64,000 bases of DNA from Geosiphon pyriformis (lineage: Eukaryota; Glomeromycota; Glomeromycetes; Archaeosporales; Geosiphonaceae). The notes under the pieces are model-generated. The model worked only from the letters and a program-made list of their open reading frames with translations. It was not told the DNA's origin and did not search any database. The DNA is taken from contig JAAOMT010000436.1 of assembly GCA_016748015.1 (NCBI GenBank), forward strand, positions 244,091 to 308,090, written 5' to 3'. The position numbers and the translations under genes were made by a program. The stretch's first letter is position 1. Each line of letters opens with the position of its first letter. Shown in pieces: positions 13,321-25,106 of the stretch.

Positions 13321-13418
13321 CGTACTGAATGGTAAAAAAAACTTCTTTTGAAAAAACTTTTAACTCTTTTTTGGGAATTTTGGACGAAAAAGAGAAAGAA
13401 GTTTTTGCAAGAATATTA

Positions 13419-14509
13419 TTATAATTAATTACAATAAAAAATTGGGTTTTAAAACTATATATATATTTGTAAAAATAAGTTTTTTTTTTTAATGTTAAAT
13501 TAATTAAAGTATTTAATCTGAATTTTTAAGAAATTAAAATATAATTTTACATTTATAACTGAATTTATTTAAACAGTTATAAAAAATATAACCAATTTTA
13601 TTAAAAATTAATCTTTTTAATTATAATAAATTTTACAATTTAAATTCAAAAAAAACCAACTTATATTTACATATTATATTAATAAATATTTTTAATAACA
13701 AAAAAGCAATTAATTTTATTAAAATTTAAAATTTTTATTTTTTAAATTAACAAAAACAATTTTATTATTAAAAATCAAATTAAACTTTGATATTTATAAT
13801 AGTATTAATATTTAAAGATTTTTATTAAATATAATTTTTTTGGTAAAATATTAATTTTATAATAATATTATTAAATATTTTTTTGAAGTTAACAATAATA
13901 AATAAAAATTTTAATATTAATTATCAAAAAACCAATTTATTAATTTTAAAGATTTTAAATTAAAAAAATAATTAATTTAGCATTAAAAACATTATAAAAG
14001 ACAAATTTTTTTTTAAATAACAAAATAAATTTTAACATTATTTTTGATTATTAAAACTAACTAGCAACCAAAAAAAACTTTTTTTTTCTATAATCTAAAT
14101 TTTTCAAAAAGCCAATTTTTTAAATAAAAAGTTTTTTGTATTTTGTTTTTCTTTGCTATTTTATTTTTACAATTTTTCAAAACAAACTTTTTTGTTAATA
14201 TTAATAGTACTATATTTAAAAAAAATTAGTTAAAGATGTTGTTTTAAGCTTTATAAGTAACAATCTAATACAAAAACTCAAAATGTTTATTAACAAAATT
14301 AAATACTCAAATAATAAAACAGATTTGAAGTTTAAAATATTTTTATATAATATTAGTCAGTTTAAAAACATAGATATTATTTTTAATAATACAAAAAAAA
14401 ACTTAGTTATACATAATATTAATTATAATATTAACAGTAAAAATAAAAAATCTTTAAACTTTTATATTAATATTTTAAAAACAAAGTGATTTAAAAAAAA
14501 ATATAGCAG
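13419..14509. other. AT-rich spacer between head-to-head LINEs
   Basis: About 1.1 kb of very AT-rich DNA separates the 5' ends of LINE-A and LINE-B. No gene is supported. The one open frame (14283-14489) is almost all Asn/Ile/Lys and reflects composition. It could be the target DNA, part of an inverted-duplication loop, or a decayed element. Confidence 0.6.
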
Positions 14510-14589
14510 TTAAACTTCTTTCTTTTCTTCGTCCAAAATTTCCAAAAAAGAGTCAAAAGTTTTTTCAAAAGAAGTTTTTTACCATTCAG

Positions 14590-16448
14590 TATGATAAATC
14601 AAAACCATTCTTTGATTACGAGGCCACTGTTGGCTCTGTTATTGCTGTTATGAAGAAGACTAGTAAAGTTTCTGGTTCTGAGGGTGGTTTCAAGGTGGTT
14701 GTGTTGAGAAAAAAGAAGAAGGGTGGTGTATTGACAGAGAGTGTTGATAATAGAGGGGTTGCTGCTGAAGCTCCTAGTGCTCGTTCATGGAATTCTGAAA
14801 CAGGTGACACTACTAAGTCTGAGAGTATTGACATGAAAGAAGAGTGCTTGGTTGAAGAAACCAGTATTGACTATGGTAAGAGTGGTGCTTTTACAGAAGG
14901 GAATCCTAATCAAATACCAAAGGGTTTATATGTAAAGACCAAAAAGATATTAGGGAAGCCTCTGGATATGATTAATTATGAAACTGTCAATATAGACGAT
15001 AACATATTAGACAATTTCTTTCTTCTTCTGCCTCCTCTATCTGTCAAACCATCCATTCAGGTGCCTGTTCGCAAATCTTTTGCTTTAGATATTGATCTTA
15101 TGGCCATTGCTGGAAAATTTTCTCAGAAAAAAGTCAATTTTGGCAGAAAAATTTTTTTAGGTGTAAATGGTTTTGGGGGGCCTCTACTCTTTCAAAATTT
15201 GGTGGAATCATCCAGGCTTCTTTCACTTTTGAAAAGGCAATAATGGCAGCTGCACAATTGGCAAATAATCATGGTGTTGTGGTAAACACTGATCTTAAGC
15301 ACCCCATCAACAATCGTACAAATCGGGCAATTGTGTTGAAAGAAATTCCTATGGGAACTTCCATTGAGGCGGTGCATGCAGCCATTTGTGAATTTGGGTT
15401 TATTAAGTCGATCAAGATGTAGTTGGTAGATCTATGGCAAAAGGCAATCGTCGAATTGGAGGATCAAAATCAGGCTGATCTCTTGGCGGCTGAGTGGTTC
15501 ATTCTTATTGGGAAAGATGCAGTGTGTGTGGCCCAGACCAATATTGACAGACAAATGTGGGATGTCAGGAATGAGTTTAAGGCTTTGCTTTATACTCTCC
15601 CCATGAGCATTAATGCTCATGATCTTTGAAACTTTATTGGTTTAGTTGATGGGAAAACATGTGTTATCGAATGCAATTCTATCAGTTATGTCTGAGCATG
15701 CTGTGCCACTGTATGCTTCAATTCTGAGAATAGCCTAATTCAAGCAATGGCAAACACTCCTGTTATAAAAAGTGTTGGTCTCTGATGGTCTCGTTTAACC
15801 GCTGCACTGTGTTCAATTTGCAAAAATTCTGGTCATATTTTTCTCGCTTGTCATACTGCTGGTGTGTTCTCAAGTTCTAAGAGCAAGAGAGCTTCTCTTT
15901 CAGCTCAGAATTAGTTCTGTCTGGTAAAAATATATAAGAAGAAATCTGCCCCTGTTTTTCGTTCTTTGGTATTCAGTGGAAAAACTTGGGCATCTGTGGT
16001 TGGTAAACCACTCCCAATAGTGTCTCTTGGTGATTCAGCTCAGTTTGGTTCCATATTCTATAGTAAACCTCTTCCGACTTTTGATAGTGAATTGGAAGAC
16101 TGTTTGAAGAATATTGAAAACAGTCTCACTAGCCTTGTGGAACAAATTGGTAAGTTGGCTCAGAGGTTGGATTCACTTGGACCAGTGGTTTCTCAGCCTA
16201 GCCCTGGATGTCAGCCATGGGTGACCTTCCCATCACAGGATCATGTGAAAGATATAGTGATGAAAGAGGGTTCAAGTGGGACCACTAGTGGTAAGGCTGC
16301 TTCGAAACCTGATTTGTCTGCCTCCCTTGGGGTGAAGAAATTGGAATCCATTCTTGCAAGACTTTTTGCTTCAGTGATGAGCCTCACAACTCATTTGGAT
16401 GGTTTGAGTTTGACTGGTGTTGCGTTTTCTTTATCCTCTTTTCAATGA
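14590..16448 (+). pseudogene. LINE-B ORF1 (gag-like), several stops
   Basis: The frame aligns with LINE-A ORF1 from TIQYDKSKPFF onward. It has a frame break near 15200 (GGPLLFQNL against GGASTPSKFL in LINE-A) and stops at about 15420 (Gln to TAG), 15627 (Trp to TGA), 15690, 15785 and 15913. The CCHC knuckle is decayed: the CSIC..SGH pattern is still visible near 15812-15850. The tail repeats the heptad region and the SQPSPGCQP block. The TGA stop at 16446-16448 overlaps the ORF2 ATG. Confidence 0.75.
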
Positions 16449-19400
16449 GCAGTTTTGTGTGGAAAATAGCTACATGCAATATTAGAGAGATGAATAATTC
16501 TTCTAAGCAAGCTGACATTATTCATTGGCATATGAGCATAAACAATATGGTTTCAATAGTTACAGAAATGAAGTTAAAGGGTAGAGTTTGTCTGTGAATT
16601 GCTAATAAGTTTGCTGTGTTAGGGTTTTTATTTCTGGTTTGGATTTAGATTATCTTGGTTCAGGTATGGCTATCATTATGAACATTGCTCTGGCCAAGCA
16701 TGTATGTAAAGTCTCCAAAGTCTCTGGTTATCTTATTTCTGTCAGATTACTTTTTAAAAATAAACTCTCAGTTTCTATCTTGAGTCTGTATGCTGATGCA
16801 TCAGCTTTGGTATGCTTCTTTCAGGCCAATGATGTGAATGCTTTAATTGCTAGAGCCATAAATGAATCCTCTTTTTTAATCTTGGAAGGTGACTTCAATG
16901 AAGATGGTTTGCATAGAAGTGCCAGTTTTAGAAAGTGTGGAAGCTTGGGTCTGGTTAACTCACTTGTCAGTAGTCTGCTTTTAAAGATTCTAACATGGAG
17001 TAATTCCTGGGGTGTGATGAAAACTATTGATTATCTTTTTGTGTCTCCTAATTTGGTTAATGCTATTTTGAATCACAATATTCTGGATGTGGTCAATTTC
17101 TTTGATACGGACCACCAAGCTGTTTCTGTGTTGGTTGGTTTGGGTGGTCTCTTGAACACTCATTTGTGTTTTATTTGCAAACAGGCCAATAAGGATCATT
17201 GGAAATACAATTATAATAATACTGGTGGTGCTTTGTGGTCAAAGTTTAAGGAAGAAACAACAGCTAATGCTGTCATGTTCTTTGATGAGTTCTTGGATGC
17301 CAAAAGGCATTTAGATCTGAATGCTATGTGGGATGCTATTCATAAAACCTTGTGTTTTTCAGTGAATGTGGTTTTCAAAAAAAAATGGTTTAAGGAATAT
17401 GATGGTGTTTTTACCAAGATCTCGTTCAGGTTTCATAGATTGGAGCTCTTGGTGTCTAAATTGGTTAAAGCTTCCCGGTTGATCAATTGTAATGAGTTTA
17501 CTTTACTACTGAATACTTGGATTTGGCTTGACTCAGTTAATGCTTTGTTGGTGAAGTCTTTGTTTTTCTCTGATTTTTCATTGAATGATATATGGTCTGT
17601 TCTTTTCAAAATCAAGAAATCTTATCATGCTGCTAAGTTATTAGATTTGAAATGTGCTGAGGACTCTTGCATTAAGTCTGCAATTAATAGGAGGATGGAA
17701 ACCTTCAAGTTTGGCAAGGGTCACACTATCAAGAGTGTCTTGGAACATCCCTTCTGCAAAGTCATTTTGGATTATTTGGTGGTGGGTGAGGAGTTGTTCT
17801 TGGAGCCTAATCAAGTTAAAAATAAAGTGAATGAGATAATGGAGGGTTGGACACAGAAGTGAGGTGTGGTTTCTGATATGCCTGAGGATTGGTCTCATCA
17901 GTATTAGCCTCTGGAACATGTTTTTGATGGTCTTTGCTAATGTTATGGACTGTATTAATTTTGTTGAATTATTTAGTGTGGTCTCAAATCTGCCTAATAA
18001 GAAGGCTGCTGGCCTCTCAGGCATCTCCAACAAACTCTGAAAGCATTGTGACAGTTCAGTTCTCGATATGCTCTTGGTGTTCATCAACTCTTGTCTTTCT
18101 TATGAATCTGTTCCTGGTGCTTGGGTGTCGATGATTCCTAAGCCTTATGAATAGGAGGGTGTGCTCACTAACACTTGTCCTATTGCTCTGATTGAAACAG
18201 CTCGCAAAATTCTTTCTAAGATTCTTTCTGACAGGATTTCATTTGCATGCAGCAAGCATGATGTTCTTCATGGTGACAATTTTTCGGTACTAAAAGACAC
18301 TACAACTCAGTCCACCATTTTCACAATTGGTTCAGTAATCGAGGATGCTATAGAGAAGAACCATGAGCTATGGCTGGTTTTGCAAAACATGCAAAAAGCT
18401 TATGATTCTGTTGGTTGGGACCATCTTAAGAATAGTCTGGTTAGGATCAAAATGTGTAGCAAGTTTATTTGGTTTTTTGGGAGTATTCATGGTGGTCGGA
18501 CCAACTGGGTTATGACCAATTTCGGGTTGACAAGTGGTTATCATGTGCATGATGATTTGGACCAAGGGGAGGTTTTTTTACCTTTCCTTTGGCAAATATT
18601 TTATGATCCTTTTTTGTGCAAAGTTAAAAGACAGGAGAGTGTGTATGAATACCAGTTGAATTCTTATTTTGTTTCTAAGACTGGTTGTATAGAATTTCAA
18701 GCTAGATTAACTTTTTTTCTTGCTACTGGCACTTTTGTGGATGATACAATTTGGATCAGTAGTAGTTAGGTGGCAACACAACACATTCTAAATGTTGCTA
18801 GCAAATTTTTCAGAATTAATAACATTTTAATTAACAATGACAAGACCATGGTTATTCCTATCAACTGCCGGGTTGTGAATCCCTCTCTTTTGATAAGTGG
18901 GTCACCTATTTCTGTAGCCATTAAGAGGGAATCTCATCAGTATTTGGATATCTTTTTGTCCACTGAGGGCTTTTCTAAATCCAGTCTGGCCAAAGCTCAC
19001 TTGAACGTCAAGTTTTTTACTAATCTTGTGTTAAAAAAAGCCATTTTTAATAAGCAATTTTTATATTTGGTGTCTTTGGTTCTTCACCCTATTGTAAATT
19101 ACAGAACTCAATTCAGCTTTGTTTCTTCTAATATGTGCAACAAATGGAATACTATGATTTGTAGGGGTTTGAAATCGAAATCTGGTCTGCCTTTAGATTT
19201 TCCCAATGATGTGCTGCATCACCCCTCATTTTATGGCTTGAAAACCTTTGAGCAGATCCAGGCTGAACACAAAGTGGCATCTGTTATTTGTTTTGTGAAT
19301 TTGGTTGGTATCTTGGGTCGTTTGTTTGCTCATAGATCTCATGACTTACAAGTTTTGTGTTGGCATCCAATTCACCCTTTGTGTGTCCTTGCTCATATTG

Positions 19401-19667
19401 GTGTTGGTGTTTGCGATAATTATTTAGCAGACTTGGTTCGTATTTTTCATGATTATAATCTTTAAAGCCAATGCTTTTCATCTTTGGAATGGAATCCCTA
19501 TGGTGTCTGTTCTTGGTGAGTCTAAATTTGTCAGGTGTCTTCTGTCTTTTTGGCATTATAGTATTGTTTTTGTGGACCAGCTTCGGGACTGTAGGGGAGT
19601 GAATTTTACTTGGGCAATATTTAAATGTTGGAAGAGGTTGGATCCATATGGGCCAGTTCCTGTCTGG
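16445..19667 (+). pseudogene. LINE-B ORF2, 5' part: endonuclease and RT
   Basis: It starts at ATG 16445 (MSSFVWKIATCNIREMNN), matching LINE-A ORF2. The endonuclease part includes LEGDFNEDGLHR and TIDYLFVSPNLVNAI (16639-17862 is open). The RT part is 18161-19465 with the FVDD box (GTFVDDTIWIS) at about 18735. Stops against LINE-A residues include TGA at 16595 (Trp), TGA at 18038 (Trp), TAG at 18152 (Trp) and a TAG at 18767 (Gln). The frame is cut at 19667 by Gypsy-1 within the stretch before RNase H. Confidence 0.82.
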
Positions 19668-20282
19668 TGTTACGAGATGGTTTTCTTGTTATATTTAATT
19701 GCTGATATTCCGTTTTAATTACGATCAGTTTTTCATGAGTTCCTCAATTCTATTTGTGTGATAATATCACTGTTACACTGAAGGCTTTCTTTTTACTGTT
19801 GCGATGTAAGTTATTCTTCGATTGTTGTGTGTGTTTATGTACTCCTTCTTAGAGGCTGAACTAAAATCTACTCACTGTCTGAGGTCTTCTCTGAGGCTAT
19901 TTTTGCAATTGCCTGATGTGTTTCTCTAATCTAGAAACACAGAATGTTAATGGTCTTTAGCACTTTTCTAATTCTTACAATAAAGCTTTTATCAATTAGT
20001 AACAACGTGAATAATCTTGATCAAGGATTATTCTTCCAAGGGATTCAGTTGATGAATGATAGTTTCATTCAATAAATAATACAAGTAAGTTTCTTAATAC
20101 TTTGGGTTGTGATAATTCAGTTTTAAATATTCTTTTTCATTTCTTTTTGATTTTAAAGGTTTCTTGGGATATTTAATTTGAAAGNNNNNNNNNNNNNNNN
20201 NNNNTTATTATTGTGCTATATTATGATTGAATAGTTTGTATTATTTTTATGATTCTTTTTGCTAAATTCTTAAACTGTAACA
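19668..20282 (-). repeat. Gypsy-1 3' LTR (left), with assembly gap
   Basis: It begins TGTTACGAGATGG and ends CTGTAACA. It matches the right LTR almost base for base, but its middle is replaced by 20 Ns. About 240 bp present in the other copies (858-868 bp) is missing, so the N run stands for a larger unresolved stretch. Confidence 0.9.
20185..20204. other. Assembly gap (20 N)
   Basis: A run of 20 Ns lies inside the left LTR. The other two LTRs hold the GT-rich CACCAGTTGGTGTTGGC-type short repeats at this point, a likely cause of the gap. Confidence 0.99.
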
Positions 20283-20297
20283 TTATCCCCTCCTTTC
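20283..20297 (-). promoter_or_regulatory. Gypsy-1 polypurine tract
   Basis: The minus strand reads GAAAGGAGGGGATAA directly before the TGTTAC of the 3' LTR. This is the expected primer for plus-strand DNA synthesis. Confidence 0.8.
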
Positions 20298-20964
20298 AAG
20301 ATTGAGCTCCGTCGAAATCGAAGTTAATTTCTTCATTAAATTTTAAGTTACTATAGTGGTTCAATACTGTGTTATTAATTTGTTGTTGTAATTCTTGAAA
20401 TTGTGAGTTGGTAAGTCATCCAATACTGTTGGTTGTTATTATGTTCATGGTTGGGTCCAACAATAATTTGTGACAGTTTTTAAATGCTTTGAAAATTCTG
20501 TAAACTGTTTTTGAATGGAATGTAGTGTTGGTTTTTCCAATAAAAGGTTCTAATAGTTAGATAGTTGTTTTGTCAAACACTCTAGTTAAGTCTTTTGAGT
20601 ATAATGTTTGTATGTTCAAATGCTTTCCTAGTTGATAATAACAGTAATTAATTAGAAATTTCGTTTTCAAGTTGCTAAATATGTCTGGTGTTAATTCATT
20701 TATTTCTATTTCTTCCATTATTAATGTATTGCCCAATGCTATCTCTAATTTTTCAATAACTTTGCTAATAAATTTGTTGTTATATTTGGCAATATTATAT
20801 GGTTCGAAATTATGTTCTTTTCTTGTTTTTGGATTTTCTATTGTTTTTTTTATGTATGTTATTTTGGAGCTATTAACTGTGATTTCTAGATCGAATTTTA
20901 ATTATTGTAAGTTTTCAACTAATTGTTGAGTTATATTGTTGATGTTTTCTGGAATAAGTATCAT
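20296..20964 (-). pseudogene. Gypsy-1 3' ORF in env position, unknown function
   Basis: A frame of 222 codons opens with MILIPENINNITQQ and ends DFDGAQS and a TGA that touches the polypurine tract. It has three internal stops (TAA, TAA, TGA; the TGA sits at a likely Trp). The C-terminal part (FKAFKNCHKLL, then LTNSQFQELQQQINNTVLNH) aligns with the Gypsy-2 3' ORF (LYDLFHTCKNVLQ, then LTELKFQQFSDQISSIILDY). It looks helical, with no signal peptide or membrane span, so it is not a typical env. I do not recognise the family. Confidence 0.65.
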
Positions 20965-21048
20965 TGTTTTAATTTTGACTGCTATTTTGGAATTTTTTGC
21001 ATGCGTTTTTATGGTTGTTAAATCATTTTTGCTGTGATCTAAAATTAA

Positions 21049-22449
21049 TTATTTTTTCAAATAATGTTTAATTAAAACTATTGGTTCTAAATCTTGTGGA
21101 ATTTGTTCTGGTAGAATTAAAGGTAATTGTGTTCCAATTCTGAGTGTTTTTGTTGTTATTACTGGTTTACTGTAATAGAATTTTAGCCAGTTACCATGTG
21201 CTGCTTTTTTTAATATTTTATCATCTAGTCTTAGCTTGTATGCTCTATTTCCAAGTATTTCGTGAATATAAAATGGTCTATCCCACTTGTGATCAAATTT
21301 TCCACTCCACTGTTTTTCCATTTTTGTATGATGCAACAATACTTTATCTCCAATTTTGTAGCTAATTATATTATCTGGTAACTGGTTATCATGTCTCACT
21401 TTTTGTTGTTCTTGTGATTGTTCAATATTTTGTGCTGCTTTTCTTTTTTTGTTTTCTAAAGTTCCTATTAATTCGTATGTTCTTCTAAGTAGTGTTTCTT
21501 GGAATGTTGCTTCCGTGATAGTGTCACTTGGATAAGTTGGGATAGTAAGTTCAACTGGTAATGTGGCTTTTTTTCCATAAACTAGTTCAAACAGTGTGAA
21601 TTGTGTAGTATCTTGTTTTACTGTTCTATATGCTAGTAGTACTGCTGGTATGAACAAATTCCATTCTTTTTCATGTTCGTTACTAATTTTCGCCAGTGAT
21701 TTGCATAATGTGCGATTAAATCTTTCAACTAATCCATTTGTTTGAGGGTGGTATGGTGATGACAGTGGTCGCTTGATTCCAAATTTTTGGCTAAGTTCTT
21801 TTAAGGTGCTGTTTATAAAGTGTGTGCCCTAATCTGATAGCAATTCTTGTGGACATCCATGTCGGCAAATTAAGTTTTCATGTACGAATTGAGCTACGGA
21901 AATAGCATTAGCTGTTTTAATAGCTCTAGCTTCTGGCCATTTGGTGAGATAGTCCATGGCTATTGCAATATAACGGTTGTTTCTTGTTGTTATTGGTAAG
22001 GGTCCAATTAAATCAATTTCGATTCTGTCAAATGGCTGTCCAACTTTTATTGGTCTTAATAATTCCGTTGTTTTTGCTCCTCCTCTTCATTGGTATGGGT
22101 CACAATTTCTTATGTATTGGATTATGTCTGAACTCATTTTTGGCCAATAGTAATGGCTAGTTGCACGTTGAATGGTTGCTGTTTTTCCAAAGTGGCCTGA
22201 ATGAATATCTGAGTGCATGTTAAATAAGATAGTTTCTTTTTCATCCGTGGTTATAACTCTTAATAGATTATCTGGATTTTGTCGATTCCAGTAATAAAGT
22301 ATGTGATTTTGGATGAAATAGTGTTTTGTTAATTTTTGGAGCTTAATTAGCTTTTTTACTGGCATTTTTTCCTCTATTTGTAGTGTTTCCAAGTATTGGC
22401 TGAGGTTTTTGTAAAGGTGGTTGTTCATTGTTGTTGTGACAGGTGGGTT
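21049..22449 (-). pseudogene. Gypsy-1 integrase
   Basis: The HHCC region is HSDIHSGHFGK...CDPYQ; the second zinc Cys is Tyr, and the codon after Gln is TGA where CGA (Arg) is expected. The core has EIDLIGPLP (first Asp), LLSD followed by TAG for Gln (second Asp), and NGLVERFNRTL (Glu). A C-terminal GKFDHKWDRPFYIHEIL segment is the GPY/F-like part. The frame is -1 relative to RT-RNase H. It would join cDNA to the chromosome; this copy is broken. Confidence 0.85.
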
Positions 22450-22457
22450 GGTGATTT

Positions 22458-23825
22458 TTATGTGTGTCTCATTCTTGACAAACAGTCAGCATTAGCATTT
22501 TTGGTACCTTCTTTGTATTTGATAATATAATCGTATGATGCTAACGTTTGTGACCATCTGGCGTATTTTCCTTTTAGCGCTTTCTTGTTATTTAACCAGA
22601 CCAGACCTCTATGATCTGTCGTAATCTCAAAGGGTTGGTACCATAAATATGTGTCAAAGTGAACACAACTCCAGACTACTGCTAAGCATTTAAGTTCATG
22701 TGTTGCGTAGTTTTGTTCTGCTGTACTGAGACTTCTGCTGGCATAAGTGATTACATGTTCTCTTCTATTATCATCTTTTTGTGACAGAATGGTTCCAAGT
22801 CCAGTTCCAGAGACATCTGTGGCCAAAATGAATTTCTTGTTGAAATTCGGATAGATTATTATTGGTGATTCAATGAGCTTTTGTCTAAGGTACTCAAAAG
22901 CTTTTTGTTGTGCTTCAGTCCATTCAAACTTCACATTTTTAGATAGTAGGTAATTAAGGGGTTTGGTGATGTTTGAAAAGTTTTCTACAAAGCGGCGGTA
23001 GTAAGATGTGAGTCCTAAAAAGCTTCTAACTTCTAAAACGTTTCGAGGTACTGGAAAATTTTTCACTTTGTCTATTTTTGATGGATCTGGTTTTATTCCA
23101 TCTTTTTCAACTACGTGTTCTAAAAATGCTAGCTCATTTTTCCCAAAGAAACATTTTTCTAGATTTAGTTTAAGTCCAGCGTGTCTTAATCTCTCAAAAA
23201 CTTGTTGTAAATGTTGGAGATGATCTGTGAATTTTGCCGAGAAAACATTTGTATCATCCAAGTAGACAACAACGGATTGCCACAGGATTCCGAAGTAAAT
23301 TACGTCCATTAGTCTTTGGAATGTCGCGGGAGCATTTGTTAATCCAAATGGCATTACATTGAACTCATAGTTGCCATTTTGTGTTGTGAATGCTGTTTTA
23401 TGCCTGTCCTTTGGGTCCATTTCCACTTGCCAGTACCCACTAGTCAAGTCCAGTGTAGAAAACCATTTTGCTCCTCCAAAAATGTCGAAGATTTCGTCAA
23501 TTAATGGTATTGGGTATGAGTCTTTGGTTGTTTTGCTGTTTAGTTTGTGATAGTTGATGCAAAATCTAATTTTTCTGTTCTTTTTCTTTACTAAAACAAC
23601 TGGTGAGGACTATGGGCTCATTGATGGTTGTATTATTCCTTTTTCCAACATGCTTTGGACTTCTTCTTTGATAGAATTATGCTCCATTGGTGGGACACAG
23701 TAAGCGCATTGTTTTTCAGGTCTGGCGTCTCCAGTGGGGATTTGGTGTTGAACCAAGTTGGTTCTTCCAAATTCACCATTTCTTGAAAATATATCAGAGT
23801 ATTTTAAAATTAATGCTTTTAATTG
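22458..23825 (-). pseudogene. Gypsy-1 reverse transcriptase and RNase H
   Basis: The RT fingers/palm read VQSMLEKGIIQPSMSP, then a TAG at 23610-23612 at the Trp of SPWSSPVV (Gypsy-2 has SPWVSSVV), then LTSGYWQVEMDP and the active-site VVYLDDTNV. The RNase H residues are ILATDVSGTGLG (Asp), THELKCLAVVW (Glu) and EITTDHRGLVWL (Asp). It ends LSRMRHT and a TAA. It is in the same frame as dUTPase and protease. Apart from the TAG the domain looks intact. Confidence 0.9.
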
Positions 23826-25106
23826 TCACTGTTGGTCAGGATCCATTGTTCTAATGTTTAATTTGGCCAATTCTTCTGGCATAAATTGATATAATTCTAA
23901 CGGTTGTTGCCAATCTATTGAAGTGAGTTTACAGTAGAGGGCAATTTCTGGGAAATTTAGAATTTCTTGTGGTGTTGACACGTTTTCTAGCTCCGTTCCG
24001 AGGTATCCAATGATGGTATCTTCCAGAATGTAAACGGGTTCTTCTGTGGTGTTTGTGATAGGAATTTTTATCCATTGAGCTTTATCAGCTGGAATAAAAA
24101 GGTTAGTAAGTCTTATGAGAAACTGTTGGCAAGTTTCTGGGTAGGGCTCAAATATTAGGTTTTTTTCTTTAATTGTCCTTTTTATTCTTATTTCTGATTT
24201 TTCATATGGTAGGAGCATGATAGACCGCTCATTTTTAATTACTTCACCTTTTTCCTCTATTGTTTCAGTGAAATTCGCTTCAATTCCTTTTCCTGTCGAT
24301 CCGAAACCAAAAGTTCCTCTCATTGTTTGTGACAATTCCTCACAATTTTCCACTGGCACAAATTTTCCAATTTTTACCAATGGTAGAAAAATTGCTTGTG
24401 CAATCTTTTCCTTAGATTCAATGATATAAGGCTTTTTTGAATTGTTCTGTAGCAAAACCATCAAATTTCCAGTGTATCCAGAGTCAATTACTCCTCCTTG
24501 AATGCTTATTCCTTTTTTCGCAAGGCTTGATTGCAACACCATTTGAACTATTATTCCTGGCGGAATTTCAACTGCTATTTTTAGGTCGATTTTGGTGATG
24601 CTCTTGGGTGGTAACATTGTGGATTGGTCTTCCAGATAATGTAGATCAAATCCGGCGTCGGTTGAATGGGCTCTTTCGGGTATTATTTCTAAGTGCCCAT
24701 TGTCAAAGTATCGGATGTCAGTCACCTGTTCTAGGTCAGTATAGGCTACAAATTTTTCTGACTTGGGACTGTCAGATGAGTCTTGTTGATTTATTGATTG
24801 ATTTTGAGACTGCTGATTCTCAATTTCCATTTTTTTTTCTAAGTCCCTTTCGTCTTGACACTCTTCACAGCACTGATTTTGGCACAGGATGAGACAGTTT
24901 TCACAGAGATAAGTGTTGATTTGGGTGAGGTATTGTTCTTGCTCTTGTCGAGTGGGGCATAGTTGTTGGTAGTAGTCCTGGAATTCGTCCACTGGGTCGA
25001 ACATGTTGTAGCTGGCAACTTCATCGGCTACTTCAGCTGACTCTTTCCAACGTCGTATTTCTTCAGTGGTTCCTCCTTTTACTTTGGCTTGTGTGGTGTT
25101 GTACAA
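23826..25106 (-). CDS. Gypsy-1 dUTPase region of the polyprotein
   Basis: Residues 128-272 (about 24291-24725) carry all five dUTPase motifs: AHSTDAGFDL, LQSSLAKKG, GGVIDSGYTGN, EKIAQAIFLP and RGTFGFGSTG. A trimeric dUTPase would lower dUTP during reverse transcription. It is preceded by a Cys cluster (CENCLILCQNQCCEEC) and an acidic Gln/Ser linker, and followed by about 150 residues of unknown function reaching the RT. In motif 2 the usual Arg before Ser is Gln (LQSSLA), which may weaken phosphate binding. It is part of a longer polyprotein, not a separate gene; both ends are open in the same frame. Confidence 0.9.
   Translation of the reverse strand: MYNTTQAKVKGGTTEEIRRWKESAEVADEVASYNMFDPVDEFQDYYQQLCPTRQEQEQYLTQINTYLCENCLILCQNQCCEECQDERDLEKKMEIENQQSQNQSINQQDSSDSPKSEKFVAYTDLEQVTDIRYFDNGHLEIIPERAHSTDAGFDLHYLEDQSTMLPPKSITKIDLKIAVEIPPGIIVQMVLQSSLAKKGISIQGGVIDSGYTGNLMVLLQNNSKKPYIIESKEKIAQAIFLPLVKIGKFVPVENCEELSQTMRGTFGFGSTGKGIEANFTETIEEKGEVIKNERSIMLLPYEKSEIRIKRTIKEKNLIFEPYPETCQQFLIRLTNLFIPADKAQWIKIPITNTTEEPVYILEDTIIGYLGTELENVSTPQEILNFPEIALYCKLTSIDWQQPLELYQFMPEELAKLNIRTMDPDQQ

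Larger units (their letters stand above)
6682..13418 (-). mobile_element. LINE-A: near full-length non-LTR retrotransposon
   Basis: This is a 6.7 kb two-ORF LINE on the minus strand. The 5' end is set by the limit of homology to LINE-B (B starts at 14510). The 3' end near 6682 is set by homology with LINE-B and LINE-C (shared TAGGTAGTGTTTGGA..CTC) followed by an A-rich run. ORF1 is gag-like, and ORF2 has endonuclease, RT, RNase H and a Cys/His motif. An RNase H in a fungal two-ORF LINE is typical of the Tad/I groups; the exact clade is not determined. It is the least decayed of the three copies but has several stops, so it is not autonomous as it stands. Confidence 0.9.

Noticed and set aside
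14283-14489. 68-codon ORF in the spacer between LINEs
   Set aside because: Almost all Asn, Ile, Lys, Phe; expected by chance in such AT-rich DNA, no homologous part elsewhere in the window.
20296-20964. 3' ORF as a retroviral-type envelope gene
   Set aside because: No signal peptide, membrane segment or Cys pattern; only the position is env-like.
23826-25106. dUTPase as a captured host gene
   Set aside because: It is in frame with protease and RT and occurs at the same place in two families, so it is a polyprotein domain.
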